The notes: generated from the letters alone by a model not told the origin. A stretch of DNA of 64,000 nucleotides from Photobacterium sanctipauli (GCF_003026495.1 NZ_PYMA01000002.1:434001-498000), one strand, 5' to 3'. Numbered from the stretch's first letter, positions 8,097-17,122 are shown. Made by a program: numbers and translations.

Positions 8097-9758
8097 TTAT
8101 TCGGCCATTTCGTTTTCATTCAGAATTTTGTCGGTCAGCGACTGGATTTTAGGGAAGCTGATAAAACTCTGTTGGGCAATCATTCGTTGCTCTTCAAGCA
8201 CGTCTTGAAGGATTTGCTCGGTGGTTAACGGGTTCGCGAGTACAACACGAAATACCGTTGTTGCTTTACGGTTCCATTTCTCAGGCGTTAGGCGCGTACG
8301 AGAGACAAACGACTTACCTGATTCACGCTGGCGCTTTTGAATGAATTTGGTGATGTCATCCAAGGCATCTAGCAAGGCTTCTTTATCTTGCTCGTTGGCA
8401 AGTGATAGAGCGCGTTGGGTACGCTCTGGTACATAGCGATAGGTTAGCAGGCACAACTCAGGTTCAGAGATAAGCTCAAAGTCTTGGTGTTGCTCGATCA
8501 GATCAGCAAAGTACTTGGCCTTATCGATACTGTTGTTGATCAGCATTTCATAGCCTGGACGACTAATAATATTCAGGCTGGCATATAGCAGCATTGCCAT
8601 CCCGCTACGCGAACCTTCTAGCGTATGGCTACCAAGGTCTTTTGACCCTTTACGCAAAATATACTCAGCATGGTGCTCGATAGCTGTCATGTGGGCCGGG
8701 TTTTTGAAAATCACCATGCCAGCACCCATTGGCACATACAGCTGCTTATGCGCATCAATAGTGACAGAGTCTGCCCGCTCTACGCCTTTCAGCTTCGGGC
8801 GATGGGCGTTTGACATTAAAGTCGCGCCACCCCAAGCCGCATCGACATGGAAGTGGCAATCATGCTGTTCTGCGATATCTGCTAATTCATCGAGCGGGTC
8901 GATATTACCGGTTTCCGTCGTACCAGCGACACCAATAATGGCGAACGGTTTGATGTTTTTGTGCTTGAGCTCGGCAAGCTTTTGCTTGAGATCATCGACG
9001 CGAACGCGGTTATTGCTATCGGTTTTAACTGGGATGACACAGTCGCGCCCGATGCCCAATACATCCGCCGCTTTTTTCAAAGAATAGTGGCCGCGCTCAG
9101 AGACTAACACCGCCAAATCTTCATAACCGTAATGCTTCATTGCGCGGAACAGGCCCTCTTGGGCAACGCCACGAAACTCACCGTCGGGTTTTAGTGCATT
9201 GTTGCGCGCAACCCAAAGCGCAGTGATGTTGGCAATGGTGCCACCTGAACAGAATGCCCCCAAGGAGTGGTTGGCACTGTGCATCCACTGCTGGTAGAAG
9301 CTATCTTCCTCACGGTAAATAAGGTTGTGTAGCATACCCAGCACTTGGCGCTCAAGCGGGGTAAAGGCTTTCGAGGTCTCGATCTTAACCAGGTTTTGGT
9401 TCAGGCCAATCATGATTTTCGACAACGGCATCAAGAAGTAGGGCAGTGCCGATGTCATATGGCCAATAAACGAGGGCGCAGAGGTATGCACTGATTGCGC
9501 CACCAGTTTATCGAGCAGAAAATGGGTATGATCAGAAACGAAACTAGGGGCTTCAGGCAGGGCAGCCGATGAAAAGTCCTTTTCAATTTCTGCTAGCGGT
9601 TTTTCTCGGGCTGCAATGTGTGTTTGAAGAAACGCATTCAGGTTTTCCGAGATTTCTTTTTCGATTCGACCCAGGGTTGAATCTGGTGCTTCCGGCACCG
9701 TAAAAATGCGATGCAGCGACTCTTCGGTAGCATCGGCTTTCTTGTGATCCACTGCCAT
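8097..9758 (-). CDS. panP: Pyridoxal-dependent aspartate 1-decarboxylase PanP
   Basis: 553 residues, a group II PLP-dependent decarboxylase. The PLP lysine is Lys338 in DAHKQLYVPMG. The cofactor-ring aspartate is Asp306 in HVDAAWGG, and the phosphate-binding SGGT is at 171-174. The sequence fits the Vibrio PanP type, which makes beta-alanine from aspartate for pantothenate and coenzyme A synthesis in species lacking the pyruvoyl enzyme PanD. It is often mislabelled glutamate decarboxylase. It is monocistronic, ending in its own terminator. The alternative, a true glutamate or tyrosine decarboxylase, is less likely given the length and the N-terminal helical extension. Confidence 0.85.
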   Translation of the reverse strand: MAVDHKKADATEESLHRIFTVPEAPDSTLGRIEKEISENLNAFLQTHIAAREKPLAEIEKDFSSAALPEAPSFVSDHTHFLLDKLVAQSVHTSAPSFIGHMTSALPYFLMPLSKIMIGLNQNLVKIETSKAFTPLERQVLGMLHNLIYREEDSFYQQWMHSANHSLGAFCSGGTIANITALWVARNNALKPDGEFRGVAQEGLFRAMKHYGYEDLAVLVSERGHYSLKKAADVLGIGRDCVIPVKTDSNNRVRVDDLKQKLAELKHKNIKPFAIIGVAGTTETGNIDPLDELADIAEQHDCHFHVDAAWGGATLMSNAHRPKLKGVERADSVTIDAHKQLYVPMGAGMVIFKNPAHMTAIEHHAEYILRKGSKDLGSHTLEGSRSGMAMLLYASLNIISRPGYEMLINNSIDKAKYFADLIEQHQDFELISEPELCLLTYRYVPERTQRALSLANEQDKEALLDALDDITKFIQKRQRESGKSFVSRTRLTPEKWNRKATTVFRVVLANPLTTEQILQDVLEEQRMIAQQSFISFPKIQSLTDKILNENEMAE

Positions 9759-9882
9759 ATATAGCTAATACTTATAGTTTGATTCGGCAAATTGATGTTA
9801 ATTTAATGCAAATTATCGTCTATGTCCCGTAAAAATTAGCATTAGGGTGAAGCTGGTATTGCCGATTTGCTAATGTTTCAAA

Positions 9883-9918
9883 CAAAAATGGGACAAGCTG
9901 CATGCTGCTTATCCCATT
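9883..9918 (-). terminator. Terminator after the DUF2860 gene
   Basis: On the minus strand AATGGGATAAGC pairs with GCTTGTCCCATT (one G-T wobble) around an 8-nt loop and is followed by TTTTG. Confidence 0.75.
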
Positions 9919-9946
9919 AATTTATCAGTGATAATTCGAAAATCCA

Positions 9947-10939
9947 CTAGAAGCGGTAGTTGATACCCAGGCTCACTAGTAGGGAATCTTCATCATAGAA
10001 GCTGATATTTGATTCGCTTTGGCTATAGCCTGCTAGCGACACTATGCCCCAGTTCTCCCAATCAAATGGTTCTTTGTATTCGTAAGCAAGGAATACCCCC
10101 CACTTATCGTCTTGTTGCTTGGTGCCAAAAACAGGGTTAACTGCATCGAAGTCAGTACGTGTGTAGCTAAGGGTTAATGCTAAGCTGGAGCTGCGCATCA
10201 TTTGGATTAAACCAAGCTCTGCGCCAAACGCATCACTGGCCATGGCATCGCCATCGGCATTGAGGCGGGTGTAGTTGATACCGCCGCGAAGCAGCTGGCT
10301 ACGGCTGATTGGTTGCACATAGCTTAGTTCGGTGAAAATGATGTCGCCTTCACGCTGAAGCTGGTCTTCAAACTCAGGGAAAGAGTTGGCACCACTTTGC
10401 TCGTCATCAACGACCTGCTCACCACCAGAAATTTCGAATGAGAAGTTCGAGCCAAGGATCCTATCGTACTGGAAGCGAAGTCCGCGAATCTTACTTTCCG
10501 TTTCCTCTCGCTTTTCGTTGATTACGAAGGGGTCTTTCCATGTATCGGTTTTCAATATACCCGGTACATAGCTAAGGGTGATCATGCCGTTATCTTCGAT
10601 ACGATAACGGTAGCCTAATTCGACATGAAAACGTCCCAACGCAAGATCTGAACGGCTGGTACCGAAATAGATCTGCTGGTTGAGGTCTTGGTTGGTATAG
10701 CTCACGGTACCAAGGGGGGCGAAGAAAGCATTGCTTTGCGATGGCGCTTCATCGTCTAGCGTTGAAATCGTATGGTTATCAGTATTGAATTGCGAAGTGG
10801 AGTCTGTATAACCAGCGAGGATGGAAATATCAGCACCAAAGCCAGGGGTCCAAGGCTTTGGACCATTCGCTTGTGCTCCCATGGAGTAGAGAGCTAAAGA
10901 AACAATGCCGGCTATAACGGCATAACGCTGCGGGATCAT
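9947..10939 (-). CDS. DUF2860 outer-membrane beta-barrel protein
   Basis: 330 residues with a signal peptide (cleavage near GAQA/NG, residue 25). The mature part shows alternating hydrophobic/aromatic beta-strand pattern and ends in LLVSLGINYRF with the C-terminal phenylalanine that the BAM complex recognises. Phrases such as GFGADISILAGYTDSTSQFN and YVPGILKTDTWKDPF match the DUF2860 family that is common in Vibrionaceae, which I know only as outer-membrane proteins of unknown substrate. AAGGAG precedes the start. It has its own terminator and no functional partner next to it. Confidence 0.8.
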   Translation of the reverse strand: MIPQRYAVIAGIVSLALYSMGAQANGPKPWTPGFGADISILAGYTDSTSQFNTDNHTISTLDDEAPSQSNAFFAPLGTVSYTNQDLNQQIYFGTSRSDLALGRFHVELGYRYRIEDNGMITLSYVPGILKTDTWKDPFVINEKREETESKIRGLRFQYDRILGSNFSFEISGGEQVVDDEQSGANSFPEFEDQLQREGDIIFTELSYVQPISRSQLLRGGINYTRLNADGDAMASDAFGAELGLIQMMRSSSLALTLSYTRTDFDAVNPVFGTKQQDDKWGVFLAYEYKEPFDWENWGIVSLAGYSQSESNISFYDEDSLLVSLGINYRF

Positions 10940-11048
10940 CCTGCGCTCCTTGCGAAATATGTAAAAGCGTTTTTATACGTGCGTCCGACCAAGCAATTGT
11001 CAATCTAATGTAAAATAAATGCTTGTTAGCAAAAGATTAATATAGATA

Positions 11049-11074
11049 AGAGGCGATTTCCATTATCGCCCCGT
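11049..11074 (-). terminator. Hairpin after the periplasmic protein gene
   Basis: GGCGAT pairs with ATCGCC, extended by a GAGG/CCCC shoulder, 35 bases after the stop of the minus-strand gene at 11107. The T-tract is weak. Confidence 0.5.
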
Positions 11075-11106
11075 ATATTACATGCCTTTCACGTTACTTT
11101 TATGAA

Positions 11107-11619
11107 CTATTTGCAGCTAATTTCTGCAATTTTGTTCATTTTATCGTTGTATTCGGTTAGCGGCTTTTCAATTTCTACCGGGTGGGTAAGTAGCTCAGCA
11201 AAGGCACTGCGCAACTCATAGTTTTTCGGGTGCGGCTTGCTCTGGCGATCATCGAAAGAAAGCTTGGCAATTCGCCCTAATTCAGTATCTTGCTCTGATA
11301 GTGCTTTGACATCTTGTTGGCTTAGCTGCAGCCAAGATTCGATAGGTTGGTTCAGGTCTAGTTTTTCCTTATCGTTCTCCAAGTACCAATCAACAGCTTC
11401 ACGATTGAGCTCAAAGTGGTGCTTACGGCCTTCTAGGAACCAATCTCCCACTTCTTTCAACTTTTCGTCTTTAGCTACGGTGAGTTCAACAAGGCTTTGG
11501 TACCAAGATAATGACGCATCGATGTATTGGTGGTATTTGTCGCTCTGGCAACTGGTGGAAGAAGCAAGTACCGTCGTCGGTAACATTGCGGTGGTAAGTA
11601 AAATAGCAGCTAACTTCAT
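11107..11619 (-). CDS. Periplasmic protein of unknown function
   Basis: 170 residues from ATG 11619, chosen because AAGGAAAGG stands just before it; the longer frame would start inside the leader. A signal peptide (AAILLTTAMLPTTVLAS, cleavage near residue 20) leads into a mostly helical, acidic and tryptophan-rich domain. Two cysteines, one close after the cleavage site (STSCQ) and one at the extreme C-terminus (ISCK), could form a disulphide tying the two ends together. I recognise no family. It has a separate promoter region and is flanked by terminator-like structures. Confidence 0.65.
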   Translation of the reverse strand: MKLAAILLTTAMLPTTVLASSTSCQSDKYHQYIDASLSWYQSLVELTVAKDEKLKEVGDWFLEGRKHHFELNREAVDWYLENDKEKLDLNQPIESWLQLSQQDVKALSEQDTELGRIAKLSFDDRQSKPHPKNYELRSAFAELLTHPVEIEKPLTEYNDKMNKIAEISCK

Positions 11620-11751
11620 TGCCTTTCCTTGGATTATGGTATTGGTTTTTAATCGATTGTAACTGCCCATAAGGTGTAAGGAAAAGGGTTCTTTACCAGA
11701 CTAAAACATTCTTAACATTATTTTTTAGCAAGAAGATGGATTTCGGCGATC

Positions 11752-11779
11752 AAAAAAGGGCTCGAAAGAGCCCTTTTTA
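11752..11779. terminator. Terminator after the transporter operon
   Basis: AAAAAAGGGCTC pairs with GAGCCCTTTTTAT over a GAAA tetraloop. It ends the minus-strand transporter operon and is symmetrical enough to work both ways. Confidence 0.85.
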
Positions 11780-11794
11780 TGTTAGCGAGAAACG

Positions 11795-11896
11795 TTATTT
11801 CTGCTGTTTGTTCATCGCGACTGAGATGCAGTAGGCGGCACCGCCCCATGTTATCCCAAGGCCGATAAGCATCATGATAATGGCACTGGCTGTCAT
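11795..11896 (-). CDS. MetS-type small subunit of the sodium/amino-acid transporter
   Basis: A 33-residue single-span membrane protein, read directly from the minus strand. It begins MTASAIIMMLIGLGITWGG and ends in a lysine-containing tail (MNKQQK). Its ATG overlaps the stop of the large transporter as ATGA, a sign of translational coupling, and GGAGG precedes it. The sequence fits the MetS-type small subunits that accompany bacterial NSS transporters of the MetP kind (methionine/alanine importer in Corynebacterium). It is easily missed by gene callers because of its size. The transported amino acid is not known here. Confidence 0.8.
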   Translation of the reverse strand: MTASAIIMMLIGLGITWGGAAYCISVAMNKQQK

Positions 11897-13380
11897 AGTT
11901 TTGCCTCCTGCTGTGGTTGTGGCTTAGATGAAAGGTTGATAAGCACGGCCACAATAAACATTGCGGCAACAAGCCCCCAGCCAAGCATTAGTAGGTCAGA
12001 CATTGCATAACCACCGTAGCCTTCGTTGAACGTGTTAACGAGGTTTGTGCCAAGGATCACTGCCAGCATCGCAGGACTTAGGAAGCGAATACAGATTTCG
12101 AACCACTTGCCGATGCTAAATTCAGAGATATTGTTCACGTAGGTGCGAATATCAGACACTTTCAATAGCCAAGCAATGATCACAAGTTCGATGAGACAGC
12201 TTGCTAGTAGCGCGACGTTGTTAATGAAGTAATCGACAAGATCCAGCAGTAATAGGCCACCGTTGGTTGCGAACGCCATTGAAACCACAAAGCCAATACC
12301 ACAAACCCAACTTGCTGCTACCTTACGGCTAACTTTTAGCTTATCGATGATGGCTGATGTGACCGCTTCAATAATAGAAATATGCGAGCTCAAGCCGGCG
12401 ACAACTAAAGCCAAGAAGAATAGTGGGCCAAGGATAAACGGCGCTGGCAATAGGTTGATTGCCGCTGGAATGGTTACAAATGCCAAACCGACACCCGCAG
12501 AAACCACTTCAGTAATTGGTTTCGCTTGCTCTTGTGCCATGTAGCCAAGTACACCGAAGATCAATACACCAGCAGTGATTGAGAAACCACAGTTGATCAG
12601 TACTGTCATAAAGGCATTGTTATTGATGTCCGATTTCTCTGGCAGGTAGCTAGAGTAGGCGATCATGATGGCGAAGCCGACACTTAGGGTAAAGAAGATT
12701 TGACCATAAGCCGCTGACCATACCTTGGCATCAAGGATCTTGCTGAAATCAGGTTGGAACAAGTAATTGAGTCCATCCAGTGCACCAGGTAGGAATACCA
12801 CGCGGGCAATCAGGCCGATCACCATGATGAACAGTAGCGGCATCATGATTTTACTTGCGCGCTCAATGCCGCCCTTAACACCGGTGAACACGGCTGCAAA
12901 GGTAATCGCCCATGCAATTGCCATCGGGATAGCAATGTGAGTCTGTAGGCTACCAAGCTGGCTCGGGGTATTGTCGCCAAGCTTTAGGTATTCACTAAAG
13001 AAGAAGGCGTTAGTATCTGTGCCCCAGCTCTGACCAAACGAGTAGGTAAGGTACGAGATGGCCCAGCCAATAATTGCGACATAGTAAACCGCGATAATTG
13101 CGGCAATGAAAACCTGGAACCAACCAAGCCATTCAAATTTAAGTCCTAGCTTTGAGAAGGCACGCGGCGCGGCGCCACGTAACTTGTGCCCAAGGCTGAA
13201 CTCCATGATCATGAATGGGATACCTGCGGTGAGCATGGCAAAAAGGTATGGGATAAAAAATGCGCCGCCACCGTTTTCGTAAGCCATATACGGGAAACGC
13301 CAAATGTTCCCTAGACCAATTGCAGAGCCCACTGCGGCAAGGATAAATCCTGCTCGGGAGCCCCATTGTTCGCGTTTCAT
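11893..13380 (-). CDS. Sodium-dependent amino-acid transporter, NSS/SNF family
   Basis: 495 residues with about 11-12 membrane spans. The family hallmark in the first helix is clear: REQWGSRAGFILAAVGSAIGLGNIWRFPY, whose unwound GSAIGLGN segment binds sodium and substrate in LeuT-type transporters. The start is ATG 13380 because AAGGAG lies exactly 6 bases before it; the ATG 6 bases upstream abuts that site. It imports an amino acid with sodium across the inner membrane. The adjoining MetS-type gene suggests a two-component MetP-like system with methionine or alanine as plausible substrates, but this is inference. Confidence 0.9.
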   Translation of the reverse strand: MKREQWGSRAGFILAAVGSAIGLGNIWRFPYMAYENGGGAFFIPYLFAMLTAGIPFMIMEFSLGHKLRGAAPRAFSKLGLKFEWLGWFQVFIAAIIAVYYVAIIGWAISYLTYSFGQSWGTDTNAFFFSEYLKLGDNTPSQLGSLQTHIAIPMAIAWAITFAAVFTGVKGGIERASKIMMPLLFIMVIGLIARVVFLPGALDGLNYLFQPDFSKILDAKVWSAAYGQIFFTLSVGFAIMIAYSSYLPEKSDINNNAFMTVLINCGFSITAGVLIFGVLGYMAQEQAKPITEVVSAGVGLAFVTIPAAINLLPAPFILGPLFFLALVVAGLSSHISIIEAVTSAIIDKLKVSRKVAASWVCGIGFVVSMAFATNGGLLLLDLVDYFINNVALLASCLIELVIIAWLLKVSDIRTYVNNISEFSIGKWFEICIRFLSPAMLAVILGTNLVNTFNEGYGGYAMSDLLMLGWGLVAAMFIVAVLINLSSKPQPQQEAKL

Positions 13381-13720
13381 ATACATCTCCTTATGTACTG
13401 CAAATCTCTATGAAACAAAGATTGGAAAGTTAAAAATTCTGTTTTTTCATCATGAAAAGCGTGAGAATCAAATGGTTAGACCACGCTAATGGGACGAGAT
13501 TAACCAGACAGAAGTTGTAAAGCAATAGAGTGTGGTGTTGTTACGATGGCTGGTGGTAGGTGTTAATTTTTGGTTTGTTTTTAAATGCTGAAATAAATAT
13601 GGATCACAGATTTGGATGTGCAGTGTAAATCACTGGGTGGCTGGTAAATTAGTGGTTTGAAATATTATTTTACATCTTAGACTAAATTGTCTGCGAAACA
13701 GTCTAAATACAGATTAACTC
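13381..13720. other. Intergenic region upstream of the sodium transporter
   Basis: AT-rich, with no supported gene. It must contain the promoter for the minus-strand transporter. TTAGACT and AGTCTAA form an inverted repeat at about 13676-13706 with an inner AGAC/GTCT pair. Function unknown. Confidence 0.4.
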
Positions 13721-13788
13721 AATAGGTTAAGTACCTGGGAGGAAAAATGACCATAAAATGGCCATTTCCTCCCAGTCTTCAACCTATT
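13721..13788. repeat. Nested inverted repeat at the end of the barrel gene
   Basis: An outer pair AATAGGTT / AACCTATT encloses an inner pair CTGGGAGGAAA / TTTCCTCCCAG. A small ATGG/CCAT pair sits near the tip. The outer arm overlaps the stop codon of the minus-strand gene at 13787. The hairpin is strong but no T-tract follows, so it may protect the 3' end or terminate weakly. Confidence 0.5.
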
Positions 13789-14380
13789 AGAACGAATAAC
13801 TAACCCCGACGTTGGTTTGAAACTGCTGCATCCAATCTGAGTCGATTCTTACATTACAGGTTTCGTTACCTGTTGGTAGGGTACATATTGTGGTGGTGTC
13901 ACTGTCGATTAAGCTGACTAGCCAGCGAAGTTCGGCAACCAGTCGCAATTGACTGGTTAGCTTGTAATCTAATCCACCATGTAGCCCACCGGATAACAGC
14001 AGGTCTTTATCTGTCCAGTCGGCATCAACAATTGTTGTACCGAGACTTGCGCCTAGAAAGGTGTCGAGATGGGTGAACGTGTCAAAGCGAAGCGCACTTT
14101 GAAAGTGAACATAAGACAGGGAGCCGTCGTTTGAAAAGTTAGCGGTTTTGGTCGGCTGGTGGCTTAAGTACAAGCCAACTCGCCCCTCTCCCAGATCGGT
14201 TTCTAGCCCCAGTGCGTAGTGGATATCGTTGTCAATGTCGATATCAATACCATTTTCGTCACTGAAGCTGTTTGAGAAGCTATATCCAATGTATGGGGTG
14301 ATATAGACGTTATTGTTAGCCCAAACTGCGCCAGTTGCCGTTATCCCTAAAATGAAAGCCAGTATTTTATTTTTTTTCAT
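13787..14380 (-). CDS. Outer-membrane beta-barrel protein of unknown function
   Basis: 197 residues: signal peptide (cleavage near VWA/NN, residue 22), then a small beta-barrel of probably eight strands that begins VYITPYIGYSFSNSF and ends in VGVSYSF with a terminal phenylalanine. It resembles the OmpA-transmembrane/OmpW size class and the outer-membrane beta-barrel fold used by many small porin-like proteins. The extracellular loops are acidic (IDIDIDND). Two cysteines (CTLPTGNETC) could form a loop disulphide. I do not recognise the family closely and propose no substrate. Confidence 0.7.
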   Translation of the reverse strand: MKKNKILAFILGITATGAVWANNNVYITPYIGYSFSNSFSDENGIDIDIDNDIHYALGLETDLGEGRVGLYLSHQPTKTANFSNDGSLSYVHFQSALRFDTFTHLDTFLGASLGTTIVDADWTDKDLLLSGGLHGGLDYKLTSQLRLVAELRWLVSLIDSDTTTICTLPTGNETCNVRIDSDWMQQFQTNVGVSYSF

Positions 14381-14544
14381 TTTTCTTTCCTGCTGTTACA
14401 TAACAGAATGCTGGATGCGATTTATAAGTGTAATTGTAGTGTGACAGCTTTCTTATATTCATACTTTTTCAATGGTCATAACCTTGAAGTCACCCTAGAA
14501 TAAGGTTAAAACTTTGTTAATGCCATGTCGTAAGGGAGTCGAAA

Positions 14545-14634
14545 ATGGATATTGATCTAAAACATGCTATCGGCGTTGTGCTGATTACTATGGTTGTTCT
14601 AATGACTTTTGGGATAATCGCAATTACTGTGTAA
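14545..14634 (+). CDS. Candidate 29-residue membrane protein
   Basis: ATG 14545 to TAA 14632-14634 encodes MDIDLKHAIG followed by a continuous hydrophobic span (VVLITMVVLMTFGIIAITV). The ribosome binding site AGGGAG lies 6-7 bases upstream, which is the main reason to believe in it. It sits alone between a divergent barrel gene and the patatin gene. Single-span proteins of this size often tune larger membrane complexes, but no partner is evident. Confidence 0.5.
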   Translation: MDIDLKHAIGVVLITMVVLMTFGIIAITV

Positions 14635-14735
14635 CCTATTAATAAATAGTGACAATCCTAACATTGTTCCGGTTCGGTTAAGCAATATGAGGTATACTGT
14701 GTCAATAGTGTTCTCGGCTTTAAGTGAGAATGTAT

Positions 14736-15932
14736 ATGACGAATCATTTACCGTTTAGCTTAAAAGATTTTGATTTACCTTTGGTTAACAACTTTTCTCG
14801 ACAGTTGCTTCAACCGAAAAGAAAAAAAATAGCGCTGGTGGTCCAGGGCGGTGGACAACGTGGGATTTTCACAGCAGGTGTGTTCGATGCTTTTCTTGAT
14901 GCTGAGTTTGACCCGTTTGAGCTCTATATCGGCACATCAGCTGGTGCGCTGAATCTTTCTTCCTTCATTAGCCGGCAGTATCAGTTCGGCTATGACTTCA
15001 TTGTTAACTACACCACAGACGAAGAGTTCTTCAGTCTCTATAAGTACCTCAGCCAGCAAAAACCGATGAACCTTGATTGGGCGCTGGATGCCGTAGCACC
15101 CAAAGGTGCTATGCCATTAGATGTGGTGAAAGCACGCCAAGTGTTGGTAAACCGCACCGCGCTTGCCTGTGCTACCCGCAAAGACACTTTGCAAGATATG
15201 TATATGCCGCTTTATGGCGCCCATTGGTGTGACGTGCTAAAGGCGACCTGCGCCATTCCTGTGATTTATAACGAGCCGGTAAACATGGATGATTTGGAGT
15301 GGGTTGATGGTGGTGTCAGTGCTGCGGTGCCTGTCAAGGAGGCATGGTTACGCGGTGCCGATTTGGTTATTGTGGTGCGTACCGAGCCAATAGCATTAAA
15401 GAAAGAAGAGGCCAAACAAGTGGTCGATTGGCGGGCGAAAATTGAATCGGTCGTACCTGAGTACCTGGACCGCCTGGGCCAGAATACCTCGTTTGATAAG
15501 GTTAAAACCCTCCATAGTGAGTTTTCTACTAAATTCGAGCAGTGGCGGTTGAACTGGCGTGAGAAAGCCGAGCTAGAAGAGAAGGCCAATTTATACAAGG
15601 CAGGTGGTAAAGAGAAAGGCTGGCGCTTATTGTCGCCTGAAAACATCGAGAGAATGATTGCTATTACTGGTAATGGGAAAAGCAGTGAGATCCTCGAGAT
15701 GCTCAATCGTTATTACACCACGTATAACGATGCCCATGAATTTATGCTATCGCCGCCGGATGGGCTGAAAGTGATCCAAATTGCTCCAGAGAAAACCCTG
15801 CGTAGTCGAGCATTGCTCAGTGATAAAGATGACTTGGAAGTCGATTACCGCGAAGGGAAGATTGTTGGCCGTGAGTTTGTGAGCCACTTTGCTGATATTT
15901 TAAATGAAACATCGAGTGTCATCGCCAAATAA
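14736..15932 (+). CDS. Patatin-like phospholipase, YjjU-type
   Basis: 398 residues from ATG 14736 (GTG 14724 and ATG 14730 are in-frame alternatives). It has the oxyanion-hole motif GGGQRGIFTAGVFDAF (about residues 38-53), the nucleophile serine in the elbow GTSAG (about 69-73), and the catalytic aspartate in WVDGG (about 193-197). This Ser-Asp dyad defines patatin-type lipid acyl hydrolases. Residue pattern and length fit the E. coli YjjU group. A charged helical insertion (about 235-330) follows the catalytic domain. There is no signal peptide, so it is cytoplasmic or membrane-peripheral. It shares a bidirectional terminator with ppaC. Confidence 0.85.
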   Translation: MTNHLPFSLKDFDLPLVNNFSRQLLQPKRKKIALVVQGGGQRGIFTAGVFDAFLDAEFDPFELYIGTSAGALNLSSFISRQYQFGYDFIVNYTTDEEFFSLYKYLSQQKPMNLDWALDAVAPKGAMPLDVVKARQVLVNRTALACATRKDTLQDMYMPLYGAHWCDVLKATCAIPVIYNEPVNMDDLEWVDGGVSAAVPVKEAWLRGADLVIVVRTEPIALKKEEAKQVVDWRAKIESVVPEYLDRLGQNTSFDKVKTLHSEFSTKFEQWRLNWREKAELEEKANLYKAGGKEKGWRLLSPENIERMIAITGNGKSSEILEMLNRYYTTYNDAHEFMLSPPDGLKVIQIAPEKTLRSRALLSDKDDLEVDYREGKIVGREFVSHFADILNETSSVIAK

Positions 15933-15972
15933 TCGCGCTTGTCTTTCTCATTCTGAAAAAGTCGTGCAGACA

Positions 15973-16012
15973 AAACAAAAAAAGGAACGCCGCAGCGTTC
16001 CTTTTTGTTTTA
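15973..16012. terminator. Bidirectional terminator between patatin gene and ppaC
   Basis: AAAAAAAGGAACGC and GCGTTCCTTTTTGTTTT form a symmetric stem over a short loop, with A and T runs on both sides, between convergent genes. Confidence 0.9.
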
Positions 16013-16029
16013 CTAAGCAGTGTTGCCGA

Positions 16030-16935
16030 TTAAGCAAGCACTTGCTGTAGCCAAGGCCAGCCTTGTTTCTTACGGCTTAGCGTGTTTTCCATCATTAGCA
16101 TGCCGTCTTTAGCGTGAGCATCCAGCACTGCATTCCACTCACCTTTGTAAAGTAGGCGAGTTGTGCTTGTTGTGATGTCAGTTAGCATTAGCGCTGCCAT
16201 TGCTAGACCTTCTTCGTCACAACGACGCTGAAGATCAGCTTCTAGATCAGCGATCATGTCTTCAACTTGCTCAAGTGTTGCAAGCTCGATTTGACCGACA
16301 ACAACATTGCGCTCCTTGAATGGGTACGCTTTAAGGTCTTTTTCTACTAGTTCAGCAGCAGTTAGGCCCTGAATGTCAGTTTTTGCGATAAGTAGATCTT
16401 TGATGAACTGGTCTAGATCTTCAACGCCAGCTAGCGGTGCTAGTTCAGCAACGGCGTCTTTGTCTTTTTGAGTACAAGTTGGAGAAGCAAAGCCAACAGT
16501 GTCACTTAGAATTGCAGACAACATAAGTGTTGCAAGCTCACGAGTGATTTCGGTGTTTTCCATCTTGAATAGGTTGAACATGATGGTACAAGTACAACCA
16601 ACAGGCCAGATCCATGCTTCAAGCGGGTTCACAGTCATCACGTCACCTAGGCGGTGGTGATCAACGATACCTACGATTTCAGCTTCAGCGATGTCATCTG
16701 GTGCTTGAGCCAAGTCAGTGTAGTCAACAAGCCAAACTTTCTCGCCAGCAACGCCGGTGCACATTTCTGGCTGATCAACACCAGCAGTTTGTAGAATGTG
16801 TTGCGTTTCGCGGTTAATTTCACCTTGACGAACAGCTTTAGCTTCAACGCCACGAGCTTTAAGAAGAGCAGCACCAACGAGTGCCGAACAGATGCTATCG
16901 CTATCAGGGTTTTTGTGACCAACTACTTGAATCAT
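16030..16935 (-). CDS. ppaC: Manganese-dependent inorganic pyrophosphatase
   Basis: 301 residues, a family II (DHH superfamily) pyrophosphatase that hydrolyses pyrophosphate to phosphate in the cytoplasm. Metal-binding motifs are visible: GHKNPDSDS (His7, Asp11, Asp13), VDYTD near residue 70, the signature DHH at 92-94, and SDTVGF near 144-149. The C-terminal DHHA2 domain includes the substrate-binding SRKKQ near residue 290. Family II enzymes of about 300-310 residues are characteristic of Vibrio among gammaproteobacteria. It is monocistronic on the minus strand. Confidence 0.95.
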   Translation of the reverse strand: MIQVVGHKNPDSDSICSALVGAALLKARGVEAKAVRQGEINRETQHILQTAGVDQPEMCTGVAGEKVWLVDYTDLAQAPDDIAEAEIVGIVDHHRLGDVMTVNPLEAWIWPVGCTCTIMFNLFKMENTEITRELATLMLSAILSDTVGFASPTCTQKDKDAVAELAPLAGVEDLDQFIKDLLIAKTDIQGLTAAELVEKDLKAYPFKERNVVVGQIELATLEQVEDMIADLEADLQRRCDEEGLAMAALMLTDITTSTTRLLYKGEWNAVLDAHAKDGMLMMENTLSRKKQGWPWLQQVLA

Positions 16936-17122
16936 GTCGTTTCCTTTACTGCGTCAATAACAGCTTCTCGCTGTCAGACTATTAAATCAATCCAGCCATG
17001 ATCGGCACGGCTCTGGAATTCTAACCGCGCAATTTTAGAGTTTTTGTAAAAAATAACAATTGCCGAGGCATAAAAAAGACGCAGTTGTTTAATTCAACAG
17101 CTATTGGTAACGATTTCACTGG

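Noticed and set aside
8097..9758. Glutamate decarboxylase for the 8.1-9.8 kb gene
   Set aside because: Length, N-terminal extension and residue pattern fit the PanP group better than GadA/GadB, and no glutamate/GABA antiporter or acid-response gene is nearby.
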